From Membranipora membranacea (lineage: Eukaryota > Bryozoa > Gymnolaemata > Cheilostomatida > Membraniporidae): a DNA stretch of 64,000 nt. The notes below the pieces were generated by a model. The model was not told the DNA's origin. It searched no databases and worked only from the letters and a program-made list of their open reading frames with translations. Made by a program: the position numbers and the translations under genes. Below are positions 22,801 to 33,900 of the stretch, piece after piece (within the stretch, counting starts at the first letter, position 1; each line of letters opens with the position of its first letter). The stretch spans positions 17,465,025-17,529,024 of the forward strand of contig OU612070.1 of NCBI GenBank assembly GCA_914767715.1. Direction: 5' to 3'.

Positions 22801-24794
22801 CTATTGGTTCCGCTTCAAATTTCCAAGAAATATTTAGGGATGTTTGATCATTATTGGATAGTTTCTGCAACCAAATCATGCATAAACTATTCTAACAGTT
22901 GATGTCAATCACAAGCAGTGACTATAGGGAAATAAAAAACTTACTTTTTGGTACCTCTGTGATTTTCTTCCATTCCATCGACTGTTTGGTGGAAATCAAA
23001 CACTGAAATAAGAGCATAATTTGTAAGTTATTTTTCATTGATCTTTATTTTTTATTACGTCCAGTGCGTGAGCATAAACCAAATGTCATCCGGTTCAACT
23101 ACAAGCAGGAGCGTCTGCAATTAAAGCTGGTATATTCCTCTACATCTACTCACACTACTGAGGATTAGTGTCATAGTATTTATAATATCTGCCAACATTC
23201 CAGAGTAGGCGTTTATATCTACACTGACAGTTATGCACACAAAGGTTTATAGCTATTTCAAATGATGTTTTAGTGTGTCGCTTGCAAATTAATCTTCTGC
23301 CCATCTTAGCAAAATAGTATTTTGTTGAGGTTTTGTCGATGAGGGCATTGACCTTACAGGGCCAGCCAGCCTTTAATATGCATAAGATTGGATGCACATA
23401 GTTGGGAATGTGAATCTAGATGAGATTATTAATATGCAAAACATATCAGGTGTTTTCCGTGTCAGAACCCAATTGAACAGGAGATAATTTTTTCGGGAAG
23501 GTCACGATTGGTAAATTTGATCCATCATAACCATACCATCTCGTATCTATTCATCTATACAATGACTCCTTAATTTGGCTATATGCTCACCGACAGGCGT
23601 CACTTCGTAGTGCATTTATACTTCACTTATAGATATTTATTCTAAATATGCTTGAGTGATGATGCACATTGACAATCATGGCTGCACTTACCTAAATGTG
23701 CTCGGTCAGATATGACCAGACGTCTCTGCCAGTTTTTCAGTCCTTTACCTTCATTGTATTTTATCTCATCAAACAGGCCAGGTAGATGTATGACTACACC
23801 ACTACCTATTACAGACTGACAGTTCTCATTTATTATACCACTGGGTAATAAGTGAAAATCATACGCTGTGTCGCCAACCACCACTGTATGCCCAGCGTTA
23901 TTACCGCCCTGTGAAATATATCAATTTTGTGATGAAGACTCACCAGCATTAAAAAAATAAAACTGCCACCATAAACCACACTTGTGATTTCATATGACTG
24001 CATATGTTGAGAAATTCTTCGATATTTTCCCTGCTCTTTTGGCACCCTTCCAATTGGTCCAGGTCATTGGCAAATGCAGAAAAGGGCTTTGGGATCAGCA
24101 TTAAATTAAGCCCCCCACTCTTCAGGCAGCGTTGATTCCCTCCCACAAATTGATTTATACTACGCAGCACCAAAGTTGACTCATCAACAAAAAATGATGG
24201 CCTATCTTGTGCTTAGCAACAGGCTTGTCTTGTCCCCCTGATATAATCTCATCTGTATTCTCTTTACCTTTTGTTTCCTATGGATGCTTGTGGACTGATT
24301 AACACCAATAACATTAAAGAATAACCACCTTCAGATATCATTGCATACAACTTGACTCAATTGATAAGAAGAAGCAGTGGACGTGGTGACAAAACAAACA
24401 ACAAAGAATGAATACCTGACACCTGCAGATCACATCTTTTTCTGTGCAGAGTAGATCCACAATCTTTCCTTTGCCTTCATCGCCCCATTGTGCTCCAAGT
24501 ACCACAGACACCTTATTCACACCATTCATGGTGTAGCAGTCAAGTGGAAATGTTTCTTCTAACAAGCAAACTATTGCCTGATTCGACCACCGGTCCCTTG
24601 TTCTCTAAAACAAGCCTTTGTTTCTATGTCTATTTTTCGCCCACCCTCAACTTGAGTAAACACTTGTGGGAATCAAGCAACTGAAATCACCGAGGCAAGT
24701 TATTATGTTTTTTCAACTAACCTGGTTTCCTAGATGAAAGTTTGAGGGGTGCTTCGAGCCCCAGCTTGTATTCATATAATATAGCCCAAGACAT
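16838..24794 (-). CDS. ADSS: Adenylosuccinate synthetase (12 exons, complete)
   Basis: Exons in transcript order: 24794-24722, 24558-24416, 23908-23692, 23002-22945, 22641-22534, 20500-20419, 19681-19558, 19081-18927, 18393-18269, 17926-17829, 17322-17173, 16893-16838. They sum to 1389 nt, 462 aa, against about 456 aa in vertebrates. The enzyme makes adenylosuccinate from IMP, aspartate and GTP, the first committed step to AMP, in the cytosol. Diagnostic motifs are QWGDEGKGK (catalytic Asp51), GGNNAGHT (His79), [19 protein letters not shown]-like [35 protein letters not shown]-like [19 protein letters not shown]-like [12 protein letters not shown] and the C-terminal [11 protein letters not shown]. 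The first exon is chosen because its frame joins in phase and supplies an ATG; the ATG at codon 35 (MNGVNK) is an alternative start. Introns carry several repeats, described separately. Confidence 0.95.
18488..18783. mobile_element. MITE-like element with imperfect terminal inverted repeats in ADSS intron 8
   Basis: The left end (about 18490-18521) reads AGGCTAAGAGAGGGCAAATC continuing to TATAGGTT. The reverse complement of the right end (about 18753-18782) reads AGGCTAAAGGCAACCCC continuing to TATAAGGTT, so roughly 25 of 31 positions match with a small gap. The roughly 295-bp interior has no transposase; the open frames inside it look fortuitous. The size and structure fit a non-autonomous DNA transposon. 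I did not find a convincing target-site duplication. Confidence 0.45.
19958..20031. repeat. 31-nt stem, 12-nt loop hairpin in ADSS intron 6
   Basis: The left arm (19958-19988, CTTGTGAATAATCTGTATCA...) and the right arm (20001-20031) are complementary except for about three mismatches. The spacing of arms and loop resembles an animal pre-miRNA, or a small palindromic MITE. It lies between ADSS exons 6 and 7, and either strand could form the structure. There is no sequence identity to a known miRNA that I can vouch for. Confidence 0.55.
21385..21693 (+). mobile_element. Truncated non-LTR retrotransposon 3' coding fragment, antisense in ADSS intron 5
   Basis: Two overlapping plus-strand frames together match the C-terminal tail typical of LINE-type endonuclease/reverse-transcriptase proteins. 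First comes [12 protein letters not shown]...DHVTNE (about 21390-21462). After a one-base frame change come [34 protein letters not shown] and [13 protein letters not shown], ending at a stop at 21693. The catalytic reverse-transcriptase domain itself is absent and the frame is broken, so this is a dead 5'-truncated copy. It lies in the ADSS intron between exons 5 and 6, opposite in direction to the host gene. The family assignment rests on the very characteristic [11 protein letters not shown] and GRPKKRW motifs. Confidence 0.8.
22204..22235. repeat. 32-bp perfect palindrome flanked by 8-bp direct repeats, ADSS intron 5
   Basis: CACAGAGTAAGGATAT is followed immediately by its reverse complement, with no loop. 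The 8-mer GATAATAA occurs at both edges (22196-22203 and 22235-22242), like a target-site duplication around a minimal palindromic insertion. Confidence 0.65.
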
Positions 24795-24945
24795 TACTCC
24801 CACATCCGGTTTGGCAAAACTGTAAAAGAAATATCTCATTTTTGTAGAATATTAACTCTTGTCTATCACAATATCTTGCCAAATATATTGAGCCGTCATC
24901 TCAAACAGGTACACTTGAAGCGACCAACACTGAACAAGATATAAA
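24795..24945. promoter_or_regulatory. Candidate bidirectional promoter between ADSS and PPP1R21
   Basis: The predicted ATG codons of the two divergent genes are only 151 bp apart (ADSS at 24794 on minus, PPP1R21 at 24946 on plus), leaving room for a single shared promoter and two short leaders. An ETS-like word (ACCGGATGT on the minus strand, just before the ADSS ATG) is visible. A TTTTACAG acceptor-like sequence at about 24820 on the minus strand leaves open an ADSS 5' exon further upstream, which would overlap the start of PPP1R21. Confidence 0.5.
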
Positions 24946-27900
24946 ATGTCTGATGGGGATGCAAAGTATCGGAAGCTTGCCACTGAATATGCAAAGGTTA
25001 GAAGATCATTTCCTTATTTTATATACTTTACCTATCTATCTATCTATACATTCCATAGTAATACGAGTAGTTGCTTAGTTAGCCTTAACAAGAGCAAGAG
25101 GGTATTATATGATTATATTTAATTTTGTATGATGAACCAGATGAGAATGTCATGAGGCGCAATGCCATTGATAGGTCAGTGGCTCCTCTACAGGAAATGC
25201 CTAGCTAGGTCTTATCAGAAACCTCATTACAAAATAAAGTACAGTTGTGAAATACCCTTTACCAGTGGTTCCTACATATCGTAGCAGCGGGTGGATTGTG
25301 CATACCCACAAATAAGTGTAGCAAAAGTAGAGAGCTGAGCCTAGCATACACGCGCCCCAGCATGCAATCACATGAATCCAACATGCATTCAGACAAGCAC
25401 ACTTTGCCTGCCATTGTACTCCTTTGTTCACCAAACAAAAGGCCTTTTGTTACACAACTCTCATAGGTGCATTGGGGCATGTCTCCCTGACATCGGCCCC
25501 CAGGGCCTATCCATCATACTACAGCATAGGTGTACTTTATTTTGTAATGTACTAACTAAGCTTGACTTTTAATTTTTAATTAGTCCTGGAAACAATTTGG
25601 TAACATGATATCATAAGCTTTTAATTGTTATGTTTATTCCGCTTCAGTTAAAAGCCCAGCTGCCGGTTTTGAAGAAAGCGATTCTTGACGAGCAGCACAA
25701 AGAAGGTACATTGAAGGTGAGATTTTGTCGTTGGTACATGTGCACTAAGACTGCCATTACTAGTCCTCCAAAGGGCCATTTAATGAACCCATGTCTAACA
25801 AATGGCCACAAATGGGGTCCTGGCTTATGCGATAAAGTTTAATACCATAGCATAATATATTAATGAGGGAGGTCATTAACGTAGTTCTTTCATTTCGATA
25901 GCAAATGATCTAATTGGCTTCTCTCTTGCAACGAATGACTATGTTGTTGTCAATTGTGCAAAACAAATCATAGTCTCCACAATGCCGTATATTGCCCAGA
26001 GTTATGCTCATCACTTTTTTTTTAAATGTCATATTTAACAATAATTGTGTTATTGTTAATCATCAGACTGATGTCTCAATCCACCTATTCGTAATGTTGA
26101 TGGATTGGATGTGAGCCGGTTTTATGTCAGCTATTATTTTTGTAATGGTTGATGTAGGATGAAATCAAAGAGAAGGATCAGAGTATTCGGAAATCTGAAC
26201 AAGAGTTGGAGAGTCTTGTCTTCAGAAATGACCAACTGTCAAAACGAGTTGCCGTGCTACAAGATGAACTGAATCGTACACAATCAACAAAACAAAAAAG
26301 GTAATCTATCTTAAATTTACATTTACATTTAATTTGAATAAAAAGCTGATATCAAATACTGGATTGAATTTTGCGCCATCCTTGAGTAAGGGTCTGAATG
26401 TAAAATCCCAGCTTGGTCTGCATAAATTTTGTAGATTGTGTCTAGAAGTAACTGTGGCTATGTTTATTAGTTAACTTTTTTTTATTCCTACGCGTTTGAA
26501 TATACTGGGAGATTTTGTTTAGATGAAGCTCTGATTAGTGAAATTAGCCATTTTTTTATTCCTAAATGGTTTAAATATATTTGTTTCAGTCGGTCGAGGG
26601 CTGACACAGCGTCGGATAACTCAAGTAGTAACTCTCTGCTAAACGAGGAATTACAGAGGAAGATTAGAGAGAATGAGAGATTACACACAGAGCTCAGTCA
26701 GATCAAACAAGAGACTGATAATCAGATTATGCTTGTGAGTCGTCATGGTTAGGGAGCTTGTTTTCTAAAGAGCATGACTCATATTCATGACCCAAAGCGC
26801 TGTTCCATTTTCCCACTGCATGCGTAATGTGTGGGTGAAATTTGGAAATACTTAGTACATGATGATGATAAGTATTGAATACTCAGTGATAACTTCACAT
26901 GATCGACCCGCACTGCCTGTGAATTCCAGACTTGAGGTGCATTGTGGGAATGATGCCTTACTGTAAGTTTTCATGCAAAACTCGTCCTCATATTTGTCTT
27001 GCTATAATCTGTAAATAAAAGCAACCTCTGGATACATATAACTCACTAAATTTTCTCTCAATACTCTGCTTAAAATAACCAGATTGCTCATTGTATTTTT
27101 TCTTCATCTCAGTAATTTAGAGGTATAAATTGATCACTTCATTTTTGTTGACAGTTAGGAGACAAGGTGGATAGTTTAGAGTTCTCAGAGAAGAAGCACA
27201 GTAAGAAGATGGAGATGATGAACGAAGAACAAAAGTCACAACTAGATAAGCTGAGAGAAGAGAAAGCTCTACTGGAGGTCCGAGTTGAGACCCAGGAGAG
27301 GACTGTACGAGAGGCTAAACTAGCGGCATCACTCGCGTAAGTCAGTGTGTAAAGCAGGTTTTAATGTTGTCATGTGTCATTACCATCATAACGTGCTATT
27401 TATAAGACCAGGGGTTGCCTGAATTTAAATGATGACCCCTTGACATGAATCTCTCTTGTAACATGATTGTGCTTAGCCTACTGTCATAAATGTAGCATAA
27501 TCGTCAATTGCCATGCTTGGCTAAATTGTGAGTCTCAGAAAATCTTTGCTCGATGCTAAAACATGTTCAAATTTTTGACCCAAAAGCTCTAAATGAAAAA
27601 ACCCCAAAACCCTTGCTGACGTCCTCATGATCAATTGTTGATGCATCATCTCAACTTCAGTAAAAACTTATCATAAAAAATGGTCATTTTTAGCGAGGAT
27701 AGATTACAAAGAGTAGAAAAAGAGATGGCTGCAGAATTGAGTCAAGCAAGGCAAACTATACAGAATAAAATTCCATTTAATGACACAAGTAAGTTCATTC
27801 AGATCCTTGGCAGGATATCCTCCCAGTGTGGATATCACCAAAGATGGCCCAGGAACAGGATATTTCAACAATGATGACCATGATGCTGCAGCTTATAATT

Positions 27901-30900
27901 TGAAGTTACCAAGAATATTCGATCAACCTATCTAGACCTTACATCGATATCAACACAAATGGTCGCCGTTAAATAGGGCGGTCAAATAAGACCTAGTGCG
28001 TAGAAAAAAAAGAAGAAAAGAAAGGACATATCAGTTTCAGTTGTTCATCGCTGCAATGATAATTGTTGAACTTGGTTTTTTTTTGGAAGTATCTAGTAGA
28101 GTTATGGTTGCAACTTTACAAGTAACATTGATGGGGTATCCATTGTCTGTATTCATTGAATTTTATTTTATTTTACAGAAACTAGTAGTTTGAATGTGCT
28201 CAATGTCCCTACTCACAACCGGCGTTACCAAGTACAAGTACGCAATCATCTGAAACAAATGAACACTTACATAAGAGATTTCTCTGAGCACATGTCCAGT
28301 GTGTTCTCATATTTAGACCAGAGATATCATATTTACCCGTCTTTAACCTCATCAACTCAGACCATCACAAACGTCAACGGCAAGGTAATGCATATCAATC
28401 TATGTATATATTAGGCTTGAATATTAATCCACGCTTTAAACAGATTAGAAAAACCATTACTGGTCTTCAAAAGAATTAAAAACGAGTCAAAGAGTTGATA
28501 GTTAGTTTTTGTTATGCATATGAAAGAAAAAGTGAAAAATGTTTTTAATTTATTAGTGATATTTTTTTCCTGAACACTTCAATGCAGTTTTCCTCTTTCA
28601 CTCAACAAGCTATCCACCCTCATCTTTTAATTATTTTAAAGAGGCAAATGGCTACTTATTAGGCCTTCCCTGTGTTATAAGAAAATCCCACTATAAATAA
28701 ATCCAATATGTATCAGAATACTTCACAGCATCACTGAGCACTGAAATTGTTCATTATATTTACTCATTTATCACACCATATTTGTATCTTCCTTAGCTAT
28801 GCACCTATCTGAAGGGGGCACCTGTCATACTAAAGTCAGTGACAGAAGAATTTCGTAAGTTCTCCGAGAACCAGCCAGATGATGTGGTGCTAACACTGGT
28901 AAGATCAGCATTTATGGTTGCAGATAGTTTAATAAAAAATTCGGTGAACAGATATCTGTGCAAACATTAACTCAAATTGTACAGAAGTTAGCTAATTGTT
29001 CTGACTGGTTAGTTTGTGCAGTACAGGGTATATACATTTTCCTTTTCTAAGGTATGGCTAAACTCTTCCTTATTTATTATACTGATCTCGTTTCATAAAC
29101 TGCCTGTGGCCCAGTTTTAACCGACTTTCACTCAAAGTTGACATTAGAAGATATTAAAAAGGTACTGTTTTGTATACACCATCATTAAAATAGTATCTTT
29201 TTTAGTACCTTCTTATCCCAATTTTGAGTGGAAGTCAGTTGAAACTTGGACCACAGGCTGTGTAACCAAATCCTGATTCTGTCACATATTTAATGTTTTC
29301 AGACATCTATTCATTTATTCTATTTTCTTTTCCAATTATCAATGATCATAAGCATTGCATGGAAGCATTAATATCTGGTGTTCGTATAAGTGACCTTGAC
29401 ATTTTTGCAGGATACCGCCTCGAACCTACACATGGTCACAGATGAGTTTTCACGATTCAATAATTACATGAAAAAGATCCTCTCGTATTTAACCATCAGG
29501 TATGACTGCAATGATATACAAACCACTCCGGATGAGTAAATATTAAATAGAGTTTAGATGAGCTAGTTTGGTAGTGGACTAATGTTAACTAGTTGAATGG
29601 GAGTTTTTATTAAATTTCATATAATTTCATTATTTGCGAAATGGCAAACTTTTCCTTCTGTGAATACTTCCGCTATGCTTGAGATAGTAAACTTTTATGT
29701 CTAGCTAACATATACTAAACCACATTACACCGTATAAACTCTCACCTAAGCTAATGAAAATTGGTGCTAGTTAATGTTTTTATCCCTAAGGTACAATCGA
29801 ATTTCCTGATCTTCATGGAAATTTCAGTTTCCAATTTGCATTATTCTTGTCGTCAATTCATAAACCATAAACCACATAGTTATCTGCTCTCTGACTCAGA
29901 GGAGATAACTCTGTGCATGAAAAAGGAAATGCTATATTCTGTTCTAGCTTAGCTGAGGAGAATATGCTGTCATTATCTACACAAACTATAAGTGATCAGA
30001 ATATGAAGACAAGTCAGGCCTTACATCAGTTCTCTAATAGCCTGGATAAGACTAACAGCTATCTCAAACTACTCGCATCACAGAGTATGTATTACACATA
30101 TATTGAGGGATATGATATTGTATATATAGTTTATGCAAATATTGTTGTAAAATAGGTAATACTTATCTCACACTATATTATTGTATGACATGTAGTATAA
30201 ATGTGATGTTTACATATGTGTAAACATCGCAGTCATAATAATATTTGATGCTTTAGTTACTGGCCATTGCTTTTGAGACTGGGTGATGTCTTGCTGCTTG
30301 TCTTGTCTAAAAGAAGGGGCTAACGGATGTCAACCAATCATATATTGGTTCAGATCCCGGGCTTCTTTAACATTAATTATCATACAATATCGATATCATA
30401 CTAGGAAAATCTCAAAAACATAGAATTGAATACTAATCTCTCCATCGGTGGACTCTGTCAACTAGCTGTATACGTTTTCGTTATGACAGGCAAAACCTCT
30501 GATCATCCGAAAGCCAATCAAGTCAAGATGTTGAATCTATTCTCAAATAGCCTTTCACAGCTTTATCAGTCTTCCAAAGGTGAGTGTAGGATCAACCTTC
30601 TTAAAAATAGTGCTTTTGACTTGTCAAGGTTCTCACTGCTAGGGCAAAGACCGTTTCTAATGACGATAATTGTATCAGCTAAATCAATTGTTCAAGCACC
30701 AATGAGTTGTTTTGATAGATTAGACGTGGCAGTTGTCTAGCATTGAAATAAGCTGTAGATGAATACCATGTACAGTAGCTGCCCAACTGGAAAAATGAGT
30801 TTGAGTCCAGGCATGGATCTTACTAAGTCACGTCAGGTCATGTCACATTTTCAACTTCATCAAGTCACATGAGATTTAAGTCCTGACTTGTGACTTGACT

Positions 30901-33900
30901 GTGGATTTGAACTATTAAATCAATCATATTTTATTGATATTGGCAAGAACATGGTCTCAGCTCACTTATGAAGGAGTTTCAGTATTGCTCACTCCACTAC
31001 ACACATGCTCAGATTCTCACTCTTTGTATCAGGTCTTGGTGTGGCTTACAGCATGAAATCACAGTTAGAGACTCAGTTACCCACAGTACCCGAGTCACTG
31101 AGTACCACTGATCAGTGCCTGCTCAAATCACTAGTTTCTACTACCGCTGCATTGTCAAAAGTAAGTCACTAGTCTCTACTACCGGGGTGCTATCAAAAGT
31201 AAGTTACAAGTCACTAGTCTGTACTACTATGGTGCTATCAAAAGTTAGTCACTAGAATCTACAACCGCGGCATTATCAAAAGTAAGTCACCATTCTCCAA
31301 TACCGCAGCATTATCAAAAGTAAGTCACAAGTGTCTACTAGTGCTACATTATCAAAAGTAAGTTGCTAGTCTCTTTAACTGCTGCGCTATAAAAGGCAAG
31401 CTTCTACTACCTCAGTTCTATCAAAGCTACTTTACTACGATGTATATGTATGACTTTCTACTAGTGACTATGACTAGTGCAGAACTGGAATACACTTTTG
31501 TACAGTTACTCTGATCTGGTATAAATTTCTAGCCTGCAAACCAGACTTGATTGCCTTTAGTAAGACTTTTAACAATAAGAGTTTTGGTTTTGTTTAGTTT
31601 ATTCTGTCTCCGTCATTGGGTGGTTAGGAAATGAAATAAGCTCAAGGTTAATTGGTTATTGTTTGTATTGCAGCTTTCGACTTTTGTAACAGAACATTAT
31701 GAGAGCAGCTCAGATAAATACTTACCCTTACTACAAACAAGTGGAGATAAACACGACCCTGTGGTGACATCACTACAGGCGCAATCGGCTGAATATATTA
31801 AGCTTATTCAACAGGTATTCATTTGGACCGATCAAGGTTGTTTATGAACAAATTACACTATGTCAGAAGAAAATCCAAATTGGACATGGCAAACAAAATT
31901 CTGTTAAAAAGATGCCTCAGTTCAGCGAGCTTCAGGATAGTAGAGATCTCATATTATAAATTTGGTAGACTTGATGAGGAACAATTGCTGCTCCAATGGG
32001 AGTAACTCCTCAGATTGCAATGGGTTTTCTCTTCTATTTTAATCCTACATGGTCTTGTTTGCGGTAATCAGGGTATAGTTTCAATACTGAGACAAATTCA
32101 AGAAGCGCCAGCACTGCGATAGAAATGTCTTAAAAATAGTGTAAGGCCTGTTCTACTCTCACATTTTTGTAGCCGGTTGCCCCAAGTGTACCATATGATG
32201 TAGCCCTTGAGAATATGAAGACTCTATTCAGCTCAACAGAGAGCAGAGAAAGCCTGCATGAACAAGTAAAAAAGCTCAACTCTAAAGCCTCCAAATTAGA
32301 ACAAGAAAAAGAACATTGGATGTTGGAGGCACAGCTACTCAGAATCAAATTTGATAAACTTCAAAAGGTAGGTCTTATTTATCATAACTTTCAGGTTAGA
32401 TTTTTTGAGTAGAGGCCATAATATATTTGAATTCTTTATGAAAAAGTTCAATTCCTACTGGTGCCGGATCAGCTTTAGCCAGCTTATGTTGTTACATGAT
32501 TTTACTCTAAAAAAACTCAAACCAAATTCTGGACTTGAATACAGAGAGATATTTAAATAACAGATTTTTTTACTACAACTCTTTGCTACTATTGAATGAC
32601 TACATTAGTTCACAAAAAGATAGTTAGCAGTTGTGCACATTAGAACTCCAACCATATTGAACTGGGCAACATCATATTCAAACCAATGCTCCTATCCTGT
32701 CCACACCAGCCTAAGTAGAGATTTAGTCTGCCATAAGCGTAGTTAAGTGCTCAAACTTTGTCGGGATAGCTGATAGTGGCATTTCATTACTATGATAATG
32801 AAATGCCACTATCAGCTATCCCGACACAGTTTGAGCACTTAAACTACCATGAGTGTAATGTACTTGTTTCATGTTTTAGTCACAGACAGAGAACGGATTA
32901 TCATCAAACTCTTCAGCCAATGATCTTACATCTGGTCAGATGGTCACAGATAGTGACACCACCTCAGTACCTGTGAAGACCACCCAGACTGCTGCCGGAG
33001 AGGTTAGTGCTTATCTGCTTACCTGGTGCTGTATTTTACTGTTAATCCATATACCATGAGATACCCTGTAGATCCCACGATGCATTTTTCTGGAATTCCC
33101 ATTCTATGGATTTGAATCTGCTTAATAATCCTCGGAACTCAGGGATTAAGTTGTATTACTGGTATACAGTTCACATGCGCTGCTTTGAATACTACTTTAA
33201 ATGGCCAAAAAGTGACGTGTAGAGAGCCTATAGATAATAACCCACCAAATTGGGCCAATTACTTGAGTAATCTTTCTTGGGCCCATGCTTTGGTTTTATT
33301 TTGAATACAATAATAAAAGTAACATTAAATAAACACTCTCTTCAGGCTGATGTCACTGAATATTTGGAATTGGACCAGGTAACTAATATCAGTTGTGATT
33401 TCGTGTGATTTTTTTCTTTTTAACTCATGCTAAACCTGTGTGGCCTTTTTAAACTAATCAACCTCACTATATTACGTAAATATTTGGGAAATTTTGCATA
33501 GTGCTATTTTTGAAAGCTGATGCACTGCTAGCAACATTCATCGCAACATTGAGATTTTGAAAAAAGCCAATTTGTATTTATCTCACTCTATTATTTGCTT
33601 CCCAGCAATGTTTTGAACTAAAGCTGGGCTCCCTGGGATTGAAAACTGGTGTCTCACCAAACTAGCCTAGATGTTTGAGTTGCAGATAGATAGACTAGTG
33701 AGGCGTTAGGAGCAAATTCTATTTTTGTAGCGCTAAGAAATATTTAGACTTAGAATCAAGTTGTGTATAACTGTCTTTCACCTGTCACCTTCCGATTAGT
33801 TTTGGTTTAAAATATATACCCATACTTTGGTAGGTTTGGTTTGACTACAATATTGATCCACAGCGACCTATCACGAGCAGCAATTTCAAGGCTTTCTAGA

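Noticed and set aside
30310-30365. tRNA-like stretch with GGTTCAGATCCCGGG in a PPP1R21 intron
   Set aside because: It has a B-box-like word and short pairing ends, but no D-arm, anticodon stem or proper length, so I do not call a tRNA or SINE.
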